A stretch of DNA of 8,221 bases from the NCBI GenBank assembly GCA_045569115.1, contig JBJKZS010000056.1, positions 1 through 8,221 of the forward strand, written 5' to 3'. Below are positions 1-6,378 of this stretch, one piece after another. The stretch is from S15-B10 sp045569115 (GTDB lineage: Bacteria; Fidelibacterota; Marinisomatia; Marinisomatales; S15-B10). A model generated the notes under the pieces. That model made no database searches. It was not told where the DNA came from and saw only the letters and a list, made by a program, of their open reading frames with translations. The translations under genes and the position numbers were made by a program. Numbering within the stretch: the stretch's first letter is position 1; every line of letters starts with the position of its first letter.

Positions 1-1524
1 AATTTTTTCCCATCGCATTGGATAAAGACTTATGAACATTGGATGACAAATATTCAAGACTGGTGTATAAGTCGACAACTTTGGTGGGGACATAGGATTC
101 CAGTTTGGTATTGTTCTGGGGAAATAATTAGTGGTAACGAAAAAGCGTGTAAAGAACCAATAGTTGCTGAAAATTGTCCTGATATATGTCCTAGTTGTGG
201 TTCAACTGAATTAATTCAGGATTCTGATGTTCTTGATACTTGGTCCAGTTCTTGGCTATGGCCTATTGGTGTTCATACTTGGCCAGATAAAAGTGAAGAT
301 TTAGATTATTTTCATCCAACAGATGACTTAGTAACCGGACCAGACATCATTTTCTTTTGGGTTGCGCGTATGATTATGGCAAGTATTGAGTTTAAAGGTG
401 AAGTGCCATTTAAAAATGTTTATTTCACAGGAATGGTTAGGGATTTAAAGGGTCAAAAAATGAGTAAATCATTAGGTAATTCACCGGACCCATTAGCCCT
501 AATTGATAAATTCGGTGCTGATGCTTTAAGGTATGGTATAATGTTAATAGCTCCACAAGGACAAGACATTCTATTCTCAGAAGAACGTATTGAGGTTGGG
601 CGAAACTTTATGAATAAACTATGGAATGTTTCGCGTTTATTAAGACTTTCAGGAGAGGGTATTAAAGTGCAAAATATTTCAAATTTTCATAGAGATGATT
701 TATATCTTTCTGACAAATGGATATTAAGTACCCTTAATCGCACGATAATTGAAGTGAATGAAAGTTTTGAAAAATATAGATTCAATGAGGTTGCAAAAAA
801 GATTTATGATTTTACTTGGTCTGATTATTGCGATTGGTATGTTGAATCAATTAAGTCACGACTCAATAGTGAAGATAAGAATCAAAGACTTATTGCATAT
901 AGCATTGCAAACTATATTATTGAAAATATTTTAACATTACTTCATCCCTTTGCTCCATTTGTTACTGAAGAACTTTGGCATAGATTAAGTAATGAAAGAA
1001 AAAATGACATAATTATAGAAAGTTGGCCTGAGGGACAAGATGACTTAATTGAAGCCATTGCTGAAGAAAATTTTAAGGAAATTCAAGAAATAATAACAAG
1101 TGTGAGAACTGTGAGATCTGAAATGAATATTCTACCAGGGGCACATATAGATCTTTACATCCGCTGTGAAAACTCTAAAAGATTAATATCGAACACAGAA
1201 ATTATTTGTGATCTTGCAAAACTTAATAATTTGATAATCCAAACTGATATTGAAAGACCAGAAAAATCTGCGACAGTAGTTTTAGGCAAGAAAGAATTAT
1301 TTATACCTTTAGGTGACCTTATTGACGTTGACAAAGAGAAAAAACGTCTTGTGGAAAAAATCGAATCTTTTGATAGTAAGCTCAGTGCTATTGCAACGAA
1401 ATTAAACAATACTAACTTTATCAATAGAGCGCCCAAAGAAGTAGTTGAGCGAGAGCAAAAAAAGTTTAGTGATATGAAAGAAAAACTTGCTAAACTGAAC
1501 CAAAATATTAGCTTCTTTAAATGA
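1..1524 (+). CDS. valS: Valyl-tRNA synthetase, C-terminal part (5' end outside window)
   Basis: Class I aminoacyl-tRNA synthetase that charges tRNA-Val in the cytoplasm. The frame is open from base 1, and the 14 codons before the first in-window ATG (43) still match ValRS (a WIKTYEHW stretch leading into DWCISRQLWWGHRIP), so ATG 43 is internal and the gene starts upstream. Counting codons from base 1: the DWCISRQLWWGHRIP block is at about 20-34, a CPSCG cysteine cluster before the DVLDTW block at about 63-84, KMSKS at 153-157 (ATP-binding loop), a helical anticodon-binding domain at about 235-345, and a charged C-terminal coiled-coil arm at about 436-505. The 507 codons are a bit over half of the usual 870-950 residue enzyme; the HIGH motif and most of the editing domain lie outside the window. 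TWSSSWLWPI resembles the Bacteroidota-type form. The TGA stop overlaps the next gene's ATG. Confidence 0.97.
   Translation, partial: NFFPSHWIKTYEHWMTNIQDWCISRQLWWGHRIPVWYCSGEIISGNEKACKEPIVAENCPDICPSCGSTELIQDSDVLDTWSSSWLWPIGVHTWPDKSEDLDYFHPTDDLVTGPDIIFFWVARMIMASIEFKGEVPFKNVYFTGMVRDLKGQKMSKSLGNSPDPLALIDKFGADALRYGIMLIAPQGQDILFSEERIEVGRNFMNKLWNVSRLLRLSGEGIKVQNISNFHRDDLYLSDKWILSTLNRTIIEVNESFEKYRFNEVAKKIYDFTWSDYCDWYVESIKSRLNSEDKNQRLIAYSIANYIIENILTLLHPFAPFVTEELWHRLSNERKNDIIIESWPEGQDDLIEAIAEENFKEIQEIITSVRTVRSEMNILPGAHIDLYIRCENSKRLISNTEIICDLAKLNNLIIQTDIERPEKSATVVLGKKELFIPLGDLIDVDKEKKRLVEKIESFDSKLSAIATKLNNTNFINRAPKEVVEREQKKFSDMKEKLAKLNQNISFFK
1521..1524 (+). promoter_or_regulatory. ATGA stop/start overlap, valS to DUF4139 gene
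   Basis: The four bases ATGA hold both the DUF4139 gene's ATG (1521-1523) and the valS TGA stop (1522-1524). The 20 bases upstream (ATTAGCTTCTTTAA region) show no clear purine-rich Shine-Dalgarno, so translation of the second gene probably depends on ribosomes finishing valS. This termination-reinitiation reading is inferred from the layout. Confidence 0.7.
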
Positions 1525-2852
1525 ATAGATTTCTGATTTTACTGTTTCTTGTTTCGGGAATATTGTCCCAGTCAAAAAAAGCTGTCATTACACTCTACAA
1601 TGATGGCTATGGGCTTATACGTCAGCCAGTAAACTTCCAAGTCCAAATTGGGTCAAATAATTTTTCTTATCCTGATCTTCCAGCTAGAATAGAACCTGGT
1701 TCAGTCTTCCTTTCAATTTCTGAAGGTACTATCATTAATCAAAAATATAATAATAATGTTTACGACACTTTTTCTTTTTTGAATAGTAGCCTTGGAACAA
1801 ATGTGACCTTAAAGATGAAAGGGTCTAAATCAGTTAAAGGTCGACTTATTGATGTTGATAATCGTTGGTTATCTGTAAAATCAAAAAATCAAGTTCATGT
1901 TTTAAATATGAGTGAAGTGATTGAAGTTGCTAGTAATAATAAAATTACCAATCTTTCAATAGCACCATCAATGGAATGGGAAATTAAGTCAGCAGCAATT
2001 GGTAAAATAAATGGAGAAATTGTTTATATATCCGGTGGCTTTGTTTGGAATGCAAACTATCGGCTAATCATTTTTCCAGATGAAAAACAAGGAATATTAA
2101 TTACTCAGGCTGAGGTTTCTAATAATACAACGCAAGATTTTATAGGAGCTTCTCTACAGCTAGTAGAAGGTGATCTAAGGCGTCGACGGAATAATGGTAG
2201 CTCACAACCACGAATTGCACTTCAAACTGAAAGAAAAAATGAAAATGGCTTCAATCTTGAATCATCAGGTGACTTTGTACTTTACACACTTTCAGAACCT
2301 TTAGCTTTGCCAAAAAATGAGTCTATAACAGTATCTCTTTATTCTGATGCTGAAGTAAAACTGGATAGAACCTACGTTTTTGAAAATGAGGAAAAAGTTA
2401 AAAGTGAACAACCTCTTAGTATAGAAATTTCATTTACAAATAGAGAACAAAATTTGGATGTTCCTCTACCTGCTGGAATATTACAGATTTATCAAAGGAC
2501 AGATAATAAAGGTATAATTTTTGCAGGAGAGGATTTTCTCCCTCAAACAGCTACTGGTGAGGATGTTACTGTTGTAGCAGGCCGAGCCTTCAACGTTATA
2601 GGAAAACGGACTGTGATGAACTATGACCGAAAGAAGAAAAGTGAAGAAGCTACTATACTACTTGAATTGAATAATAAAAGGAAAGATGATATAAATATAC
2701 GCCTCATAGAACATATTTTTGGTGATTGGGTAATAAAAGACCCTTCTCACGATTACCGAAAAGTGGATTCTGAAACGATTCAATTTGATATAATTATGAA
2801 AGGATCTTCATCAGAAACTGTCACCTATACATATAGGAAAGAATGGCAATAG
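1521..2852 (+). CDS. Exported DUF4139 domain protein
   Basis: A 443-residue protein of unknown biochemical role, predicted to be exported. Residues 1-16 form a short Sec-type signal peptide (Asn-Arg, then a hydrophobic LILLFLVSGILS run) with likely cleavage near Ser16/Gln17. There is no lipobox cysteine, so a periplasmic or secreted soluble protein is expected. The mature part begins with a beta-rich segment (about 20-65), then a possible small barrel at about 95-137. The DUF4139-like core follows, with its characteristic GGFVWNANY at 172-180 and a LVEGDLRR strand near 214-221, and the rest is beta-strand rich to the C-terminus (TVTYTYRKEW). Cysteines are absent. DUF4139 proteins occur in bacteria, archaea and fungi, but no activity is established. 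The start is fixed by the signal peptide and the ATGA overlap with valS. The family call is from recalled motif pattern, not a search. Confidence 0.8.
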   Translation: MNRFLILLFLVSGILSQSKKAVITLYNDGYGLIRQPVNFQVQIGSNNFSYPDLPARIEPGSVFLSISEGTIINQKYNNNVYDTFSFLNSSLGTNVTLKMKGSKSVKGRLIDVDNRWLSVKSKNQVHVLNMSEVIEVASNNKITNLSIAPSMEWEIKSAAIGKINGEIVYISGGFVWNANYRLIIFPDEKQGILITQAEVSNNTTQDFIGASLQLVEGDLRRRRNNGSSQPRIALQTERKNENGFNLESSGDFVLYTLSEPLALPKNESITVSLYSDAEVKLDRTYVFENEEKVKSEQPLSIEISFTNREQNLDVPLPAGILQIYQRTDNKGIIFAGEDFLPQTATGEDVTVVAGRAFNVIGKRTVMNYDRKKKSEEATILLELNNKRKDDINIRLIEHIFGDWVIKDPSHDYRKVDSETIQFDIIMKGSSSETVTYTYRKEWQ

Positions 2853-2886
2853 TTTGAAATAGGCCAATTGTTTTACTTCAAGTACT

Positions 2887-2915
2887 GCTTCCTCAAAAAA
2901 ACAGATATAGGAAGC
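2887..2915 (+). promoter_or_regulatory. Inverted repeat covering the recG ribosome binding site
   Basis: GCTTCCT (2887-2893) and AGGAAGC (2909-2915) are perfect 7-bp inverted arms separated by a 15-base, mostly A-rich loop (2894-2908). The right arm contains the AGGA Shine-Dalgarno of recG, 8 bases before its ATG at 2921. If the RNA folds this way the ribosome binding site would be paired. No T-run follows, so it is a poor intrinsic terminator. With only 7 pairs and a long loop the stem is weak, and it may be chance. Confidence 0.35.
2909..2914 (+). promoter_or_regulatory. recG Shine-Dalgarno (AGGAAG)
   Basis: AGGAAG at 2909-2914, six bases before the ATG at 2921, is the clearest ribosome binding site in the window and supports that start for recG. 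It lies inside the right arm of the inverted repeat described at 2887-2915. Confidence 0.7.
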
Positions 2916-2920
2916 TAAAT

Positions 2921-5014
2921 ATGACTCACAACCAAACTTTGAATTCTGATACACCAGTCCAATTCATTAAGGGTATTGGTCCAAAGCGAGCGATTGCTTT
3001 AAACAACATTGGTCTAGAAAAAGCCATTGATCTTCTTTACTATTTTCCAAGACGGCATCTTGATCGAACATCAATTACCCCAATAAAAAATTTAAGAAAA
3101 GGAGTAAAGTGTACCATAGTTGCCACTGTTGAGGCTGGTGGAATGGTAAAGGCTAGGAAAAGAAAATATTACCAGTTGATAGTAAATGATGGAAGCGGTC
3201 TTATAAAGTGCACATGGTTTAATAATCCCAAATATATTGAGAATCTTTTCTCTATTGGAAATAAAGTGGCATTTTATGGAAAAGTTAAATTTTATAATGG
3301 TTATCAATTAATTCACCCAGAATATGATATTTTAAGTAATGAGGAATCTGAGCCACTTAATACTGGTGGTGTTATTCCACTATACTCTTCTAGTGAGGAA
3401 TTGAAGAGGATAGGCCTTGATTCAAGAGGGTTTAGAAGGATTATTAAGGCGTGTTTGGCTAACTTTAATTTCAATAAAGAAGAATTTTTTTCTGATGAAA
3501 TAATTTCAATGTATGAATTGATCCCCTTAGAAATAGCTTTACAACATATTCATTTTTCTCCAGATATAGATCAGCTATCAAAAGCAAAACGCCGCCTAAA
3601 ATTTGATGAGCATTTTTTCCTTCAGTTATTAATAGCACTGCGAAAATTGTTTAATTCAAAAAGACATGGGAGGGTAATGCCAGATACCGGTACTTATGTT
3701 AAAAGAATATTTAACTCAATTAGTTTTGATTTAACACTTGCACAGAAGAAAGCACTTTCTGAAATCCGTTCTGATATGGCTTCAAAGAAGGTAATGAACC
3801 GTCTCATTCAAGGAGATGTAGGTTCCGGTAAAACCATTGTTGCTATATTAGCTTCAGCTATTGTGGTTGGAAATAATTTTCAGGTTGCTGTAATGGTGCC
3901 AACTGAAATTTTAGCTTATCAACATTATAGTGTTTTTAAAAGTTATTTTGATAAAGTACAAGTTCCCGTAGGTCTTCTTGTTGGGAAACAGAATTTATCA
4001 GAGAGGAAAAATCTTCTTTCTGGAATAAAGGAGGGTAAAATAAGAATTGTCATAGGTACTCATGCAATAATCCAGAAAGAAATTAAGTTTCAGGATCTCG
4101 GTTTAATTATCATTGATGAGCAACAGAGATTTGGGGTTGCTCAGCGAGGAAATCTTTTAGAGAAAGGATTGGATCCTCATGTACTCTCAATGACCGCAAC
4201 GCCTATTCCGCGTACTCTAGCGAATACATTCCATGGAGATATGGATCTTTCCTTAATTGATGAAATGCCAAAGCATCGAAAGCCAGTTACTACCAAAGTG
4301 GTGAGCCAGAAAAGTCTAGAGAAAGTCTATGCCTTTATGGAGTCAGAACTTGAAAAAGGTCGACAATGTATTGTTATTTATCCGCTTATTGATGATTCTG
4401 AAAAATTAGATCTTGGAGCGGCTGTTAAGGGGTTTGAAGTGCTTAAGAAGCGTTTTCTAGATTATTCTGTGGAACTTATGCATGGCAGAATGAAACGTGA
4501 GGAAAAAGATAAAATTATGTCTCACTTTTCCAGCAATAAGATCAACTTATTAGTTTCGACAACAGTTATTGAAGTTGGTATTGATGTTCCCAATGCAACA
4601 GTAATGCTTATTGAGAATGCTGAACGATTTGGTTTGACTCAACTACACCAACTAAGAGGAAGAATTGGAAGAGGCTCAGAAAAAGGTTACTGTTTATTGA
4701 TCCATAGAAAAATTACAGATAATTCAAAAAAACGACTTGGTATTATGGAACGAATAAAAGACGGGTTTGAAATTTCAGATGAAGACCTAAGGCTACGGGG
4801 TCCAGGTGAATTTTATGGAACTCGACAACATGGTTATCCTGTTTGGAAAATAGCAGATATTGTTAATGATGGAAGAATTATTCATGATGCTCAAAAAGTA
4901 GCATCAAATATTATCAATGATGACAATAATCTTATAAAAAGTTCAAACGAAAAAATTAGAAAAAGGTTTTTTCAAGAATATCAGGAAATGCTTAATATGG
5001 TTAATATTACTTGA
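2921..5014 (+). CDS. recG: ATP-dependent DNA helicase RecG
   Basis: Superfamily 2 double-stranded DNA translocase that remodels stalled replication forks and branched recombination intermediates. At 697 residues it is complete (E. coli RecG is 693). In order: a helix-hairpin-helix-like GIGPKRA near 18-24; YYFPRRHLDR at 40-49; the wedge OB-fold at about 62-138, which contacts the fork; FDLTLAQ (Q-like motif) at 269-275; Walker A GDVGSGKT at 298-305; motif II DEQQ at 399-402; motif III TATPIPRT at 425-432; the second RecA-like lobe with VSTTVIEVGIDVPNAT near 545-560; motif VI QLHQLRGRIGRG at 574-585; and the translocation (TRG) region starting DLRLRGPGEFYGTRQHG at 622-638. Motif II is usually DEQH in RecG, so the Gln is a variation. 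The ATG at 2921 has a good AGGAAG site. The stop is 7 bp before the methyltransferase start, suggesting co-transcription. Confidence 0.98.
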   Translation: MTHNQTLNSDTPVQFIKGIGPKRAIALNNIGLEKAIDLLYYFPRRHLDRTSITPIKNLRKGVKCTIVATVEAGGMVKARKRKYYQLIVNDGSGLIKCTWFNNPKYIENLFSIGNKVAFYGKVKFYNGYQLIHPEYDILSNEESEPLNTGGVIPLYSSSEELKRIGLDSRGFRRIIKACLANFNFNKEEFFSDEIISMYELIPLEIALQHIHFSPDIDQLSKAKRRLKFDEHFFLQLLIALRKLFNSKRHGRVMPDTGTYVKRIFNSISFDLTLAQKKALSEIRSDMASKKVMNRLIQGDVGSGKTIVAILASAIVVGNNFQVAVMVPTEILAYQHYSVFKSYFDKVQVPVGLLVGKQNLSERKNLLSGIKEGKIRIVIGTHAIIQKEIKFQDLGLIIIDEQQRFGVAQRGNLLEKGLDPHVLSMTATPIPRTLANTFHGDMDLSLIDEMPKHRKPVTTKVVSQKSLEKVYAFMESELEKGRQCIVIYPLIDDSEKLDLGAAVKGFEVLKKRFLDYSVELMHGRMKREEKDKIMSHFSSNKINLLVSTTVIEVGIDVPNATVMLIENAERFGLTQLHQLRGRIGRGSEKGYCLLIHRKITDNSKKRLGIMERIKDGFEISDEDLRLRGPGEFYGTRQHGYPVWKIADIVNDGRIIHDAQKVASNIINDDNNLIKSSNEKIRKRFFQEYQEMLNMVNIT

Positions 5015-5021
5015 TTGTTTT

Positions 5022-5906
5022 ATGAAAAGTGTTACCCATTGTTCCCTGTGTGGGAATAGTAATTTAAATACGGTGCTTACAGTTAAAGACTGGCTCGTAA
5101 CAAAAGAGATTTTTGATGTAGTTGAATGTTCTGCCTGCAAATCTCGTCATACTTCTCCAATTCCTGAAAAACAAGAGATTGACAGATACTACAATTCTGA
5201 TGAATATCGGCCACACAATTTGCATCGCCGTAAAATGTCTGATTTGATTTATCGAACTATTCGGGGAATGATGATTGAAAAAAAGAAAAAATGGATTCGA
5301 CGTTTCAGCAGACTGAAAAGAGGAAGACTACTTGATGTTGGATCTGGAACTGGTGAATTTGCAGCTTCAATGAGAAATAATGGTTGGGAAGTGTGTTGTG
5401 TTGAATCCTCCGAACAGATACGATCAATCGCAAAAGAAAACTTTAATTTGGATGTAATTTCGCCAAATGTTTGGCTTGGCAAGGATAAAAGTTCTTTTGA
5501 TGTAATTACATTTTGGCACACGTTAGAACATGTTGAAAACCCTAAATTTTACCTTGAAACTGCAAAATCTCAGTTAAATGAAAAAGGGACTATATTTATT
5601 GGGGTTCCAAATTTCACCTCATACGATGCGATATTTTATGGAAAAAATTGGGCAGCTTATGATGCCCCTCGCCATATAACCCATTTCGATCCTTCATCTA
5701 TGGGTAAATTCTTTGATGTTTGCGACCTTAAATTATTAGGTATTATTGGTCTTCCCTATGATGCATACTATGTTTCAATGTTAAGTTCTAAAAATCTAGG
5801 CAAAAATTTTATTGGTGGTCTATTTAGAGGTTTTATATCGAATAGAAAAGCTAAGACTGACACAAAACGTTTCAGTTCCTTAATTTATGCTGTTAGACCA
5901 AAGTAA
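5022..5906 (+). CDS. Class I SAM-dependent methyltransferase with N-terminal zinc ribbon
   Basis: A 294-residue predicted cytoplasmic methyltransferase of unknown substrate. The N-terminus has two CxxC pairs (C7/C10 and C36/C39) forming a likely zinc ribbon, followed by a TSPIPE segment and a YYNSDEYRPH stretch (56-65) typical of the Bacteroidota-type relatives. A basic linker (about 85-101, rich in Lys/Arg) leads into the Rossmann fold: motif I LLDVGSGTGEF at 103-113 binds SAM, the acidic E128 after VCCVE ends strand 2 and should contact the ribose, and FDVITFWHTLEHVENP at 159-174 is motif IV and beyond. APRHITHFDPSSM near 216-228 is also family-typical. Relatives are often near surface-polysaccharide or cell-envelope genes, but a sugar, lipid or protein substrate cannot be chosen here. 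It starts 7 bp after recG with no obvious Shine-Dalgarno, so coupling to recG translation is likely. Confidence 0.9.
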   Translation: MKSVTHCSLCGNSNLNTVLTVKDWLVTKEIFDVVECSACKSRHTSPIPEKQEIDRYYNSDEYRPHNLHRRKMSDLIYRTIRGMMIEKKKKWIRRFSRLKRGRLLDVGSGTGEFAASMRNNGWEVCCVESSEQIRSIAKENFNLDVISPNVWLGKDKSSFDVITFWHTLEHVENPKFYLETAKSQLNEKGTIFIGVPNFTSYDAIFYGKNWAAYDAPRHITHFDPSSMGKFFDVCDLKLLGIIGLPYDAYYVSMLSSKNLGKNFIGGLFRGFISNRKAKTDTKRFSSLIYAVRPK

Positions 5907-5958
5907 AATAATCAACTATTTAATATAAACTTAATCATCTGAAAGGTATTAGAGCATT
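5907..5958 (+). other. 52 bp intergenic gap before the DUF1844 gene
   Basis: Very AT-rich spacer with no hairpin followed by a T-run, so no terminator is evident. TATAAA (5924-5929) looks like a -10 element but has no matching -35 about 17 bases upstream. GAAAGG (5941-5946) is a possible Shine-Dalgarno, 12 bases before the ATG, which is longer than usual. A weak internal promoter here cannot be excluded. Confidence 0.35.
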
Positions 5959-6378
5959 ATGTCTGAAACTGAAAATAAAAAAGATGAACATCTATTGATA
6001 AATATTGTCACCATGTTTACCCAACAAGCATGGATGGCAATGGGTAAGCTAAAAAATCCTATCACTGATAAAACTGAGAGAAACCTTCAGGAAGCAAGTT
6101 TTTATATTGATATTATTGATCTGATGAGAAGAAAGATGTCCGGCAATCTTTCTGATGATGAGGAGAAATTTTTAGATTCTAGCCTCAGTGGACTCAAGAT
6201 GAACTATTTAGAAGAGTCAAATAAACCTGAATCCAATTCTGACTTAAAAGATGATAGTTCATCTGAAGCTAATGATAGTGAGGATAATAAACCTGATGAA
6301 AAAGTACAAGGCTCAGATAATAATGAGACAGAAATTCCCAATACAAATGATGAAAACGAGATTAATAAATCTGAATGA
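5959..6378 (+). CDS. DUF1844 family protein with acidic disordered tail
   Basis: A 139-residue protein. Residues about 11-85 match the DUF1844 pattern: LLINIVTMFTQQAWMAMGK (12-30), then the conserved NPITDKTERNLQEASFYIDIIDLMRRK segment (33-59) and a helix with LSDDEEKFLDSSLSGLKMNYLE (64-85). The fold should be all-helical, with no signal peptide or membrane segment, so it is probably cytoplasmic. Residues 86-139 are low-complexity: 18 of 54 are Asp/Glu and most of the rest are Ser and Asn, with few hydrophobics, so the tail is probably disordered. DUF1844 has no established function; the tail is longer than I expect for this family. The start is supported by the domain beginning about 10 residues in, although the Shine-Dalgarno is distant. 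The stop overlaps the start of the DUF2723 gene by 4 bp, suggesting the two products are made together. Confidence 0.82.
   Translation: MSETENKKDEHLLINIVTMFTQQAWMAMGKLKNPITDKTERNLQEASFYIDIIDLMRRKMSGNLSDDEEKFLDSSLSGLKMNYLEESNKPESNSDLKDDSSSEANDSEDNKPDEKVQGSDNNETEIPNTNDENEINKSE
6375..6378 (+). promoter_or_regulatory. ATGA stop/start overlap, DUF1844 to DUF2723 gene
   Basis: ATG (6375-6377) of the membrane protein gene and TGA (6376-6378) of the DUF1844 gene share ATGA. Upstream bases (GAGATTAATAAATCTGA) contain a GAG that could serve as a weak Shine-Dalgarno. Coupled translation is the simplest reading. Confidence 0.65.

Noticed and set aside
43..45. ATG at 43 considered as the start of valS
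   Set aside because: The frame remains open and ValRS-like upstream to base 1, and the HIGH motif and editing domain are missing, so the true start is outside the window.
1155..1436. 93-codon minus-strand open frame inside valS
   Set aside because: Lies wholly within the conserved valS C-terminal region on the other strand, with no recognisable domain or ribosome binding site; a shadow frame.
2854..2881. Short inverted repeat TTGAA/TTCAA after the DUF4139 stop, considered as a terminator
   Set aside because: Only 5 A/T-rich pairs, with a long loop and no following T-run.
2831..2913. 9-bp direct repeat ATATAGGAA (2831-2839 and 2905-2913) flanking the gap before recG
   Set aside because: One copy is coding sequence at the end of the DUF4139 gene; in AT-rich DNA a 9-bp match over this distance is not remarkable, and no mobile element lies between.
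5249..5521. 90-codon minus-strand open frame inside the methyltransferase gene
   Set aside because: Antisense to the SAM-binding motifs; its Phe- and Ser-rich product is what antisense of Lys- and Glu-rich coding sequence yields.
5924..5929. TATAAA considered as a promoter -10 for the DUF1844 gene
   Set aside because: No -35-like sequence at the right distance, and such hexamers are frequent by chance in AT-rich spacers.
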